A stretch of DNA of 64,000 nucleotides from Rossellomorea sp036867415 (GTDB lineage: Bacteria; Bacillota; Bacilli; Bacillales; Bacillaceae_B). Positions 45,197 through 52,558 of this stretch are shown piece after piece. The DNA lies in the NCBI RefSeq assembly GCF_036867415.1, contig NZ_JBAJHU010000015.1:1-64000 (forward strand), read 5' to 3'. Position numbers and translations under genes: made by a program. Numbering within the stretch: the stretch's first letter is position 1; the number at the start of each line of letters is the position of its first letter. The notes below the pieces were generated by a model that made no database searches, was not told the origin of the DNA, and saw only the letters and a list, made by a program, of their open reading frames with translations.

Positions 45197-45898
45197 TTAT
45201 GCCTTAACTGCAAAAGTTGAAGGATCAACTTTAACACCAGGACCCATCGTTGAAGTAACAGCAACGTTCTTCATGTACGTTCCTTTAGCAGCAGAAGGTT
45301 TAGCTTTAAGCATCGTTTCATACATAGTCGTGAAGTTCTCAACTAATTTTTCGCTGTCGAAAGAGATCTTTCCAACAGGAACGTGTACGTTACCAGCTTT
45401 GTCAGCACGGTATTCAACTTTACCTGCTTTAATTTCGTTAACAGCTTTTTCGACATCGAAAGTCACTGTTCCAGTTTTAGGGTTTGGCATTAAACCTTTA
45501 GGTCCTAATACACGGCCAAGCTTACCAACTTCACCCATCATGTCCGGAGTTGCAACGATTACGTCAAACTCGAACCAGCCTTGTTGGATTTTAGTGATCA
45601 TGTCTGCATCACCAACGAAGTCAGCGCCAGCAGCTTCTGCTTCTTTCGCTTTATCGCCTTTAGCGAATACAAGAACTTTTTGAGTTTTACCAGTACCGTG
45701 CGGAAGTACTACCGCGCCGCGGATCTGCTGGTCATTCTTACGAGTATCTACACCTAAGCGGAACGCTACTTCTACAGTTGCGTCAAACTTAGCGATGTTT
45801 GTTTTCTTTACTAATTCGATTGCTTCTTCGACTGAGTAAGCTGCAGTACGATCTACAAGCTTTTGAGCTTCAAGAAACTTTTTACCTTTTTTAGCCAT
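45197..45898 (-). CDS. rplA: 50S ribosomal protein L1
   Basis: L1-stalk protein and translational repressor of its own mRNA. 233 residues, AKKGKKFLEAQKLVD start, VVLPHGTGKTQKVLVFAKG and LMPNPKTGTVTFDVEKAV. A possible L1-binding motif lies directly before its start. Confidence 0.98.
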   Translation of the reverse strand: MAKKGKKFLEAQKLVDRTAAYSVEEAIELVKKTNIAKFDATVEVAFRLGVDTRKNDQQIRGAVVLPHGTGKTQKVLVFAKGDKAKEAEAAGADFVGDADMITKIQQGWFEFDVIVATPDMMGEVGKLGRVLGPKGLMPNPKTGTVTFDVEKAVNEIKAGKVEYRADKAGNVHVPVGKISFDSEKLVENFTTMYETMLKAKPSAAKGTYMKNVAVTSTMGPGVKVDPSTFAVKA

Positions 45899-45914
45899 TT
45901 TATAATTTCCTCCT

Positions 45915-45945
45915 TGATGTGGTTTTAGCGGAATAACCTCCCACG
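45915..45945 (-). promoter_or_regulatory. Putative L1-binding motif before rplA
   Basis: Minus strand GTGGGAGGTTATTCC..AAAACCACATCA, 15 bp upstream of the rplA start and adjoining its Shine-Dalgarno. GTGG pairs with CCAC around an asymmetric loop. The same elements occur before rplK. Confidence 0.55.
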
Positions 45946-45951
45946 AAATAA

Positions 45952-45990
45952 GGTTGCGAGAGTGAAACAGTACATTTCATCATCGCAACC
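45952..45990 (-). ncRNA. Intercistronic hairpin between rplK and rplA
   Basis: Minus strand GGTTGCGA/TCGCAACC closing stem with inner TGAAA/TTTCA. No T-run follows, so it is more likely a processing or stability element than a terminator. Confidence 0.55.
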
Positions 45991-46026
45991 TCGTTCAACA
46001 GGAACATTCAAATAAGCGAAGCTGGA

Positions 46027-46452
46027 TTAGTCTTCGATGACGATACCCATGCTGCGCGCAGTTCCTTCTACCATGCGCATAGCTGATTCAACGCTAGCTG
46101 CATTTAAGTCAGGCATTTTTGTTTCAGCAATTTCACGTACTTTATCGCGTTTAAGTGTTGCCACTTTCTTGCTGTTCGGTTCGCCTGAACCAGACTCGAT
46201 ACCAGCCGCTTTCTTAAGTAGAACAGCTGCAGGTGGAGTTTTTGTGATGAATGTAAATGAACGGTCTTCAAATACCGTAATTTCAACAGGAATGATTAAG
46301 CCAGCTTGATCTGCTGTACGAGCATTGAATTCCTTACAGAATCCCATGATGTTAACACCTGCTTGACCTAATGCAGGACCAACCGGTGGAGCTGGATTAG
46401 CTTTCCCCGCAGGAATCTGCAATTTAACCATTTTGATAACTTTTTTAGCCAC
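46027..46452 (-). CDS. rplK: 50S ribosomal protein L11
   Basis: GTPase-centre protein. 141 residues. The GTG at 46452 is chosen: AAGGAGG lies 8 bp upstream and the product starts AKKVIKMVKLQIPAGKANP after Met, as in B. subtilis. Contains PPVGPALGQAGVNIMGFCK. Confidence 0.97.
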   Translation of the reverse strand: MAKKVIKMVKLQIPAGKANPAPPVGPALGQAGVNIMGFCKEFNARTADQAGLIIPVEITVFEDRSFTFITKTPPAAVLLKKAAGIESGSGEPNSKKVATLKRDKVREIAETKMPDLNAASVESAMRMVEGTARSMGIVIED

Positions 46453-46474
46453 GAGACACACCTCCTTAAGTCCG

Positions 46475-46507
46475 TGATGTGGTTATTGGGCTTTTCACCC
46501 TCCCACT
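46475..46507 (-). promoter_or_regulatory. Putative L1-binding motif in the rplK leader
   Basis: Minus strand GTGGGAGGGTGAAAAGCCC..AACCACATCA, 20 bp before the rplK start. It shares GTGGGAGG and AACCACATCA with the motif before rplA. L1 is known to repress the L11 operon through a site in its leader. Confidence 0.6.
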
Positions 46508-46588
46508 CAAATGTAAAAAATGTCTTTATCAACATAAAGAACGTTTATTAGTTTCAGTATCTCTTGTCGAGACGCACTGACTTATGAA

Positions 46589-46617
46589 ATATTATCACTT
46601 TTTCAGAGTGATTTCAA
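46589..46617 (-). promoter_or_regulatory. Sigma-A promoter of rplKA
   Basis: Minus strand TTGAAA, 17 bp, TAATAT, 12 bp after the nusG stop. Confidence 0.75.
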
Positions 46618-46628
46618 GTTCTTTTCCA

Positions 46629-47162
46629 TTATAATTTATCAATTTGAGAGAAATCAAGTTCTACCGGGGTATCTCTGCCGAACATATTGACATGAACTTT
46701 GACTTTGGATTTGGCAGAATCGATTTCTTCAATCGAGCCTGTGAAGTTAGCAAACGGACCTTCGTTCACCTTTACCGTCTCGCCCAATTCGAAATCAATT
46801 TCGACCTTCTTCTCGGTCATGCCCATTTGTTTCAGAAGATACGTCACTTCTTCCGGAAGCAGAGGTGTAGGCTTTGATCCCGAACCCGTCGAACCGACGA
46901 AGCCTGTCACTCCCGGAGTATTACGGACAACATACCAGGAATCATCCGTCATGACAATTTCCACGATGACGTAACCCGGAAATACTTTCTTCTTCACTAC
47001 TTTTTTCTTACCGTTCTTAATATCTGTCTCTTCTTCTTCAGGTACGAGCACGCGGAAGATCTTATCTTGCATCCCCATTGATTCAACACGTTTTTCAAGA
47101 TTGGCTTTAACCTTGTTCTCATAGCCTGAATAAGTATGAACTACATACCAATTCTTCTCCAT
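46629..47162 (-). CDS. nusG: Transcription termination/antitermination factor NusG
   Basis: RNA polymerase processivity and pausing factor. 177 residues: NGN domain EKNWYVVHTYSGYENKVKANL (split), FPGYV and VRNTPGVTGFVG, then the KOW domain with VNEGPFANFTGSIEEID. The ATG is 21 bp from the best Shine-Dalgarno, with a small hairpin between (see findings). Own promoter and attenuator upstream. Confidence 0.97.
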   Translation of the reverse strand: MEKNWYVVHTYSGYENKVKANLEKRVESMGMQDKIFRVLVPEEEETDIKNGKKKVVKKKVFPGYVIVEIVMTDDSWYVVRNTPGVTGFVGSTGSGSKPTPLLPEEVTYLLKQMGMTEKKVEIDFELGETVKVNEGPFANFTGSIEEIDSAKSKVKVHVNMFGRDTPVELDFSQIDKL

Positions 47163-47228
47163 TTGATAGGACTTAGCGTCCGTCCCTCCTCGCTATTTAA
47201 AGAATACTGTTTGACTTTTTTCTACAAA

Positions 47229-47259
47229 TGAAAAAACCCGTAAAAGTGAACGGGCTTAA
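47229..47259 (-). terminator. Terminator/attenuator before nusG
   Basis: Minus strand CCCGT-TCACTTTT-ACGGG then TTTTTTC. It is downstream of a TGGTATAAT promoter and upstream of nusG, so it acts inside the nusG leader as well as at the end of secE messages. Confidence 0.8.
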
Positions 47260-47283
47260 AGGTCATGTACTCTATTATTGTTC

Positions 47284-47292
47284 ATTATACCA
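47284..47292 (-). promoter_or_regulatory. Extended -10 promoter of nusG
   Basis: Minus strand TGGTATAAT (TGnTATAAT). No good -35 at 17 bp; TTGTAT lies at 19 bp. Confidence 0.55.
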
Positions 47293-47331
47293 TGCTTTGA
47301 CATGTTATATACAACTAATTCTATCTTTCTC

Positions 47332-47508
47332 TTATTGACCGATAATTAAACGCATCAATTCGGAAATCCCTAAATCGATAACAGCAAAGAAAACAGCAAC
47401 GAAAATGACTGTCGTGATAACAGTGATTGTGTAGCGTGTTAATTCTTTACGTTTTGGCCAGCTGACCTTTCTCATCTCTGATGCAACATTGCGAAAGAAA
47501 TTAACCAT
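47332..47508 (-). CDS. secE: Protein translocase subunit SecE
   Basis: 58 residues: amphipathic VNFFRNVASEMRKVSWPKR, then one membrane helix (about 28-50). The start at 47508 follows GGAGG; the 16-codon extension is not family sequence. Clamps SecY in the translocon. Confidence 0.95.
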   Translation of the reverse strand: MVNFFRNVASEMRKVSWPKRKELTRYTITVITTVIFVAVFFAVIDLGISELMRLIIGQ

Positions 47509-47556
47509 CCTTTTGTAACCTCCAACTTGTATCAATACGCAAGACTTCTCACTCAA

Positions 47557-47703
47557 CTATTTTGTTTCTTTGTGTAGGGTGTGAGCATTGCATGTATTAC
47601 AAAACTTCTTTATTTCCAGCCTCACCGATTGATTGCGGTTACTTGGGACACTGTAATTTCTTGAACCGCACACCGAACAGGCCAGTACTAGTTTAGCAGC
47701 CAT
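47557..47703 (-). CDS. rpmGB: 50S ribosomal protein L33, zinc type
   Basis: 48 residues, starting AAKLVLACSVCGSRNYS after Met, with CSVC and CNTC zinc pairs and the tail HTLHKETK. Too short for common ORF cut-offs. AAGGTG precedes the ATG. First gene of rpmGB-secE, as in B. subtilis. Confidence 0.95.
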   Translation of the reverse strand: MAAKLVLACSVCGSRNYSVPSNRNQSVRLEIKKFCNTCNAHTLHKETK

Positions 47704-47741
47704 AATCATTCACCTTAACATATACATAGTAAGTCCTATCA

Positions 47742-47770
47742 AAAATAACACGGGCACCAATTTGTGTCAA
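47742..47770 (-). promoter_or_regulatory. Sigma-A promoter of rpmGB-secE
   Basis: Minus strand TTGACA, 17 bp, TATTTT, close behind the sigH stop. Confidence 0.65.
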
Positions 47771-47778
47771 TAACACAT

Positions 47779-48432
47779 TTACATGGTTATTTCCCGTACC
47801 TCAAGATATCTCTCGAGCTTACGCTTTACCCGCTGTAAAGCGTTATCAATTGATTTGACATGACGGTTCAATTCTTCCGAAATTTCCTGATAGGATTGTC
47901 CATCCAAATAAAGTGCCAGGACTTTCCTCTCAAGGTCGCTGAGCAGCTGGGCCATTTTATCTTCCATGTTATCGAATTCTTCACGATTGATAATGAGCTC
48001 TTCCGGATCCATAACCTTCGTACCTGAAATAACATCCAGCAAAGTCCTGTCGGATTCATCATCATAAATGGGCTTGTCCAATGAAACATATGAATTGAGC
48101 GGTATATGCTTCTGTCTTGTGGCTGTCTTGATCGCCGTTATGATCTGTCTGGTGATGCAAAGCTCCGCAAATGCTTTAAATGAAGTAAGCTTGTCCTCTT
48201 TGTAATCACGGATGGCTTTATAAAGACCGATCATCCCTTCCTGTACGATATCCTCTTTGTCTGCACCGATCAAAAAATACGAACGGGCTTTAGCCCTCAC
48301 GAAATTGCGGTATTTCTTAATCAGAAAATCGAGCGCTTCACTGTTACCCTGATGAACGGCTTCTATTATCCCTTCATCACCCATACCTTCAAATTGACTG
48401 GTAAATGTATTCTTCATGGTGTTATTGCTCAC
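47779..48432 (-). CDS. sigH: RNA polymerase sigma-H factor
   Basis: Sigma factor for the transition to stationary phase and sporulation onset (spo0A, spo0F, spoIIA). 217 residues: region 2 FVRAKARSYFLIGADKEDIVQEG (split), region 4 SYQEISEELNRHVKSIDNALQ. GTG at 48432, 6 bp after GGGGGG, is preferred; ATG at 48438 is too close to it. The promoter upstream is sigma-A type; in B. subtilis it is under AbrB. Confidence 0.95.
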   Translation of the reverse strand: MSNNTMKNTFTSQFEGMGDEGIIEAVHQGNSEALDFLIKKYRNFVRAKARSYFLIGADKEDIVQEGMIGLYKAIRDYKEDKLTSFKAFAELCITRQIITAIKTATRQKHIPLNSYVSLDKPIYDDESDRTLLDVISGTKVMDPEELIINREEFDNMEDKMAQLLSDLERKVLALYLDGQSYQEISEELNRHVKSIDNALQRVKRKLERYLEVREITM

Positions 48433-48466
48433 ACACATCCCCCCGCGCAAAACAATAGATAGAAAT

Positions 48467-48496
48467 ATTATACATTACAGAAAATTCAATCGTCAA
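48467..48496 (-). promoter_or_regulatory. Sigma-A promoter of sigH
   Basis: Minus strand TTGACG, 18 bp, TATAAT, overlapping the gap after rae1. The surroundings are A/T-rich, as expected for AbrB control, but no defined AbrB site can be read. Confidence 0.8.
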
Positions 48497-48500
48497 CCGG

Positions 48501-49010
48501 TCATCGGTCTCCCCGGCGCCATTTTTCGAAAATTTCAGTAATTTCTTCGGAAAGATGAATCTTTGAAGATGGCTTTGTGTCAGTGGATTTACGGACTTTT
48601 CTTTCAATCTTTTTTTCGATGACATTTATTTCTGTCAGAAGTTCCCTCGCTGATTTACGGAGGGCACCCTGACCGAAGATTGCCCATTGTTCGGTGAAAT
48701 CGGATGTTGCCACATGGATTTGGGTTTTAATATTACCGAGCTCGATAGCCAGCTTCTCGATCCGTTCATCCGCCGTTTCATTTTCCTTTGTAAATAATAC
48801 TTCCACCTTGTAATTATTGTATTTACGCGCGATTCCCTGGACATAGTACGCATCGAAGACCACGATGACCCGGTAACCTGTGTATCCTTGATATTCGGCC
48901 ATCTGCTCGACCAGCCGATCTCTGGCTGCCGCCAGGTCCTTTTTCTTTAACTCATTCAGTTCCGGCCAGGCACCGATAATGTTGTAGCCATCCACAAGGA
49001 GAATATCCAT
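48501..49010 (-). CDS. rae1: Ribosome-dependent mRNA endonuclease Rae1 (YacP)
   Basis: NYN/PIN-fold RNase that cleaves mRNA in the ribosomal A site. 169 residues: DILLVDGYNIIGAWPEL with the catalytic Asp, YRVIVVFDAYYV, VLFTKENETADERIEKLA, and IHVATSDFTEQ. Basic tail. Six bp after rlmB. Confidence 0.93.
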   Translation of the reverse strand: MDILLVDGYNIIGAWPELNELKKKDLAAARDRLVEQMAEYQGYTGYRVIVVFDAYYVQGIARKYNNYKVEVLFTKENETADERIEKLAIELGNIKTQIHVATSDFTEQWAIFGQGALRKSARELLTEINVIEKKIERKVRKSTDTKPSSKIHLSEEITEIFEKWRRGDR

Positions 49011-49016
49011 TCCGCA

Positions 49017-49760
49017 CTACTCCCCCAATGGGCGGCGATTCCGATAAACCTCATACATCAACACACTGGCTGCCACCGAGGCATTCAAGGATGTGACATG
49101 GCCCGCCATCGGAAGTTGAACCAGGAAATCACACTTCTCGCGAAGAATCCGGCTCATCCCTTTTCCTTCACTTCCGATAATGAGCCCGATTGGCAATGTT
49201 CCGTCAAGCTGACGGTAATCCTGCCTGCCCGATGCATCCGTGCCTGCGACCCACACACCGCGTTCCTTCAGCTCGTCCACCGCTCTCGAGAGATTTGTGA
49301 CGCGGGCAACAGGAATATGTTCGATTGCTCCCGTGGAAGCTTTGGCTACTGTGGACGTCAATCCAACCGCCCGGCGTTTTGGAATGATGATCCCGTGAGC
49401 ACCTGTTGCATCAGCTGTTCTCATGATGGATCCAAGATTATGAGGGTCTTCAAGCTCGTCCAGAATAAGAACGAACGGATCTTCCCCTTTCTGTGCCGCC
49501 TTATCAAAAATATCATCGATTTCCGCATATGTATAAGCAGCCACCGAAGCAACGACACCCTGATGATTCTCTGCTACCATCTGTTCTATTTTCTTTTTCG
49601 GAACGTATTGAACCATTACCTTCGATTCTTTGGCAAGACCGAGAATCTGCTGAATCGATCCCTTCTGGGAACCTTCCGCAATCCATATCTTATTAATTTC
49701 CCTCCCCGACTTCAACGCTTCAATGACGGGGTTTCTTCCACCGATAAAATCCTTGCTCAT
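49017..49760 (-). CDS. rlmB: 23S rRNA (guanosine(2251)-2'-O)-methyltransferase RlmB
   Basis: SpoU/TrmH-type knotted enzyme. 247 residues: N-terminal L30e-like domain (1-75), SPOUT motifs NLGSIMRTADATGAHG, IIGSEGKGMS and LPMAGHVTSLNASVAASV. Formerly yacO. Confidence 0.95.
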   Translation of the reverse strand: MSKDFIGGRNPVIEALKSGREINKIWIAEGSQKGSIQQILGLAKESKVMVQYVPKKKIEQMVAENHQGVVASVAAYTYAEIDDIFDKAAQKGEDPFVLILDELEDPHNLGSIMRTADATGAHGIIIPKRRAVGLTSTVAKASTGAIEHIPVARVTNLSRAVDELKERGVWVAGTDASGRQDYRQLDGTLPIGLIIGSEGKGMSRILREKCDFLVQLPMAGHVTSLNASVAASVLMYEVYRNRRPLGE

Positions 49761-49763
49761 GTC

Positions 49764-50177
49764 TTATTCCTCCTTTCCTTTCAGTTCGAAAATGATCTTG
49801 ATCAGCTCTTCCAGCCGTTCAGTCCGGTTAAGTAAAAATAGATAGCCGATCAGTGCTTCAAAAGCCGTGCTGTGATTATATGTCTGCACATCTGTATTCT
49901 TAGGTACACTCCCTGATTTGGCATTGCGCCCGCGCTTGACGATACTGACCTCTTCATCGGTCAAGCGGTCTTCTTCAAAAAGCTTCTTCAAGATTGCTGC
50001 CTGCGCTTTCGCTGATACATAGTTGGTTGCCGCTCTGTGAAGCTGGTTCGGCTTGATTTTCCCCTTTGTCAACAGGAACTGCCGTACATATGTTTCATAG
50101 ACGGCATCCCCCATATACGCAAGGGCAAGTGCATTTATTTGTTTGGCATCGATTTGTTCATTTGTTTCGTATATCAT
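49764..50177 (-). CDS. mrnC: Mini-ribonuclease 3
   Basis: Dimeric RNase III catalytic domain without a dsRBD; matures 23S rRNA ends in B. subtilis. 137 residues with LALAYMGDAVYETYVR and the second acidic motif STAFEALIGYLFLL. Overlaps the cysS stop by one base. Confidence 0.96.
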   Translation of the reverse strand: MIYETNEQIDAKQINALALAYMGDAVYETYVRQFLLTKGKIKPNQLHRAATNYVSAKAQAAILKKLFEEDRLTDEEVSIVKRGRNAKSGSVPKNTDVQTYNHSTAFEALIGYLFLLNRTERLEELIKIIFELKGKEE

Positions 50178-51580
50178 CAGGATCCTCTTTTCCAGCGGGT
50201 ACCCTGTGGTGTGTCTTCTAAAATGATCTTCATTTCTTTCAATGTATCACGGATTTCATCCGCCAACTGGAAGTTTCTGTCCTTTCGGGCCTGGATGCGT
50301 TTTTCAATCAACTCTTCGACTTCTTCGTCCAGCAGCTCCGCTTCCGCTTGCAGGCTGAGACCCAGTACATCAAAGAAATTCTCAAATTGATGAGTGAAAG
50401 AATCAATGACCTCCACTGCGGTATTCTTCTCCATCAGATAGTAGTTGGCTTGCTTGGAAAGTTCAAACAGGACTGAAATACCATTCGCTGTATTGAAGTC
50501 ATCATCCATTTCGGAAATGAACTGATCTTTTAACCCTGCAACCTTATCCAGCCATTCCTGGTTGTGATCCGTGAGATCCGTACTTGAATCCTTGCGGTGT
50601 TTAAGGTTTTCATATGCAGTCTTGATGCGGTCAAGGGCCGTTTCGGCATTTTGCAGGACTTCAAGATTGTAGTTGATTGGATGCCTGTAGTGAACGGACA
50701 GCATGAAGAACCTCAGAACCTGCGGATCCTGTTCTTTGATTATGTCATGGACCAATACGAAATTACCGAGTGACTTTGACATCTTCTCATTATCGATATT
50801 GATGTAACCATTATGCATCCAATATTTGGCGAATTGCTTGCCCGTCAGTGCTTCTGTCTGTGCGATTTCATTTTCGTGATGAGGGAAAGTGAGATCCTGT
50901 CCGCCTGCATGGATATCGATGCTGTCACCAAGATAACGCTTGGCCATCGCAGAGCATTCGATGTGCCATCCGGGGCGGCCGCTTCCCCATGGGCTATCCC
51001 ATGAAATTTCGCTTTCCTTGGCCGCTTTCCATAGTACGAAATCAAGAGCATCCTCTTTCTTATCGCCTACATCGATACGCGCACCCGCCTTTAGTTCATC
51101 GATTGGCTGATGAGACAGTTTGCCGTATCCTTCAAATTTTCTCGTACGGTAATACACATCACCCTGCGATTCATAAGCATAGCCTTTTTCAACGAGGGCA
51201 GAAATGAAGTCGATAATCGTATCAATATTTTCAGTAACGGTCGGATGAATATCCGCTTTTTTGCACCCGAGCGCACCAGTGTCTTCAAAATATGCTTGTA
51301 TAAAACGCTCGGCTATGGCCGGGACTTCCTCGCCCAATTCATTCGCCGCTTTGATCAATTTGTCATCCACATCTGTGAAGTTGGATACAAATTGAACGTC
51401 AAACCCCCTGTATTCCAGATAGCGTCTGACTGTATCGAATACAATGGCTGGCCTGGCATTCCCGATATGAATATAGTTGTAAACTGTCGGGCCGCACACA
51501 TACATTTTCACTTTACCCTCTTCCAGCGGCTGAAATTCCTCTTTCTTTCTCGTCAACGTATTGTATAAACGAATCGTCAC
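50177..51580 (-). CDS. cysS: Cysteinyl-tRNA synthetase
   Basis: Class I synthetase, 467 residues. HIGH motif YIHIGNARP, KMSKS motif KMSKSLGNF, zinc ligands starting at CGPTVYN and including WHIECSAM and HHENEIAQ. Start overlaps cysE by 4 bases; both lie under the cysteine T-box. Confidence 0.98.
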   Translation of the reverse strand: MTIRLYNTLTRKKEEFQPLEEGKVKMYVCGPTVYNYIHIGNARPAIVFDTVRRYLEYRGFDVQFVSNFTDVDDKLIKAANELGEEVPAIAERFIQAYFEDTGALGCKKADIHPTVTENIDTIIDFISALVEKGYAYESQGDVYYRTRKFEGYGKLSHQPIDELKAGARIDVGDKKEDALDFVLWKAAKESEISWDSPWGSGRPGWHIECSAMAKRYLGDSIDIHAGGQDLTFPHHENEIAQTEALTGKQFAKYWMHNGYINIDNEKMSKSLGNFVLVHDIIKEQDPQVLRFFMLSVHYRHPINYNLEVLQNAETALDRIKTAYENLKHRKDSSTDLTDHNQEWLDKVAGLKDQFISEMDDDFNTANGISVLFELSKQANYYLMEKNTAVEVIDSFTHQFENFFDVLGLSLQAEAELLDEEVEELIEKRIQARKDRNFQLADEIRDTLKEMKIILEDTPQGTRWKRGS

Positions 51581-52227
51581 ATTGATCGACTCCTTCCCTC
51601 ATATTCCTTCACTACTGTTTTTAGTTCATCGATTTCTTCCTGCATCTGTTTCATCCGGTCGTATACAGGATCAGGCAGGTTGCTGTGATTCAGATCTTTC
51701 TGTACCTTTACCCCGTCCCTGATTACGATTCTGCCCGGGATACCGACCACAGTGGAATCGGGCGGTACATCTTTCAGCACGACAGAACCCGCTCCCACTT
51801 TAGAATTTTCTCCAATTACAATCGAACCTAATACTTTTGCTCCTGTTGCAATCAGGGCATTATCGTGAATCGTGGGATGACGCTTTCCTTTTTCCTTACC
51901 GGTCCCCCCAAGTGTGACCCCTTGGAAAATCGTCACGTTGTTCCCTATTTCACATGTTTCCCCAATCACCACACCCATGCCGTGGTCGATGAAGAATCTG
52001 CGGCCGATCTTTGCCCCGGGATGAATCTCGATGCCTGTAAAGAATCGGCTGATCTGAGAAATCACACGTGCGAGGAAAAAGAACTTCCGCTTGAAAAATG
52101 CATGGGCAATCCGATGGGACCAGATGGCATGGAGTCCGGAATACGTCAGAACCACTTCAATGTAACTCCTCGCAGCCGGGTCCTGATCGAACACAACATC
52201 TATATCTTCTTTAAATGTCTTAAACAT
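51577..52227 (-). CDS. cysE: Serine O-acetyltransferase
   Basis: Makes O-acetylserine for cysteine synthesis. 216 residues, short Gram-positive form: N-terminal helical part, then left-handed beta-helix with HPGAKIGRRFFIDHGMGVVIG and TLGGTGKEKGKRHP. The start at 52227 follows AGGAGGGGAGACG; the 41-codon upstream frame lies in the T-box leader. Confidence 0.96.
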   Translation of the reverse strand: MFKTFKEDIDVVFDQDPAARSYIEVVLTYSGLHAIWSHRIAHAFFKRKFFFLARVISQISRFFTGIEIHPGAKIGRRFFIDHGMGVVIGETCEIGNNVTIFQGVTLGGTGKEKGKRHPTIHDNALIATGAKVLGSIVIGENSKVGAGSVVLKDVPPDSTVVGIPGRIVIRDGVKVQKDLNHSNLPDPVYDRMKQMQEEIDELKTVVKEYEGRSRSM

Positions 52228-52261
52228 CGTCTCCCCTCCTATCTTGAAAGCTTTATAAGGA

Positions 52262-52525
52262 AATAAAAAAACGTCTCTGTCATCATGACAGAGACGCATA
52301 GGCAGCGCGGTTCCACTCTGATTGAGAAGAGTCACTCTCCTCCACCTCATCCTGTTAACGGCAGGGAAACCGCCATTACCTACTTATTTCAGTAACGGGC
52401 TCTGAGGTGCATTTCAGAAAAAGAGAGGCCTGAACCACTTTCAGCCGGTGATGGTTCTCTCTAAAAAGCGTCCTTTTCTTACTTCTCCTCATCAACGCGA
52501 TTAGTATAATTAATTAATTGGTACT
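52262..52525 (-). ncRNA. T-box leader of cysE-cysS, cysteine-specific
   Basis: The T-box core AGAGTGGAACCGCG is at 52305-52319 and is followed by a terminator with a 12-bp stem (CGTCTCTGTCAT/ATGACAGAGACG, 52272-52296) and T7. The specifier loop reads GAAATGCACC, with UGC (Cys) at 52409-52411 and a purine after it. Uncharged tRNA-Cys should allow read-through into cysE and cysS. Confidence 0.95.
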
Positions 52526-52529
52526 CTTA

Positions 52530-52558
52530 CTATATTACATTTATTCATAAATGTTAAC
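52530..52558 (-). promoter_or_regulatory. Sigma-A promoter of the cysES T-box
   Basis: Minus strand TTAACA, 17 bp, TATAGT; the -35 overlaps the gltX stop codon. Confidence 0.7.

Noticed and set aside
49098..49835. 245-codon plus-strand reading frame opposite rlmB
   Set aside because: Long but fully antisense to a well-conserved gene; composition (many His, Arg, Cys, Phe) is that of a shadow frame.
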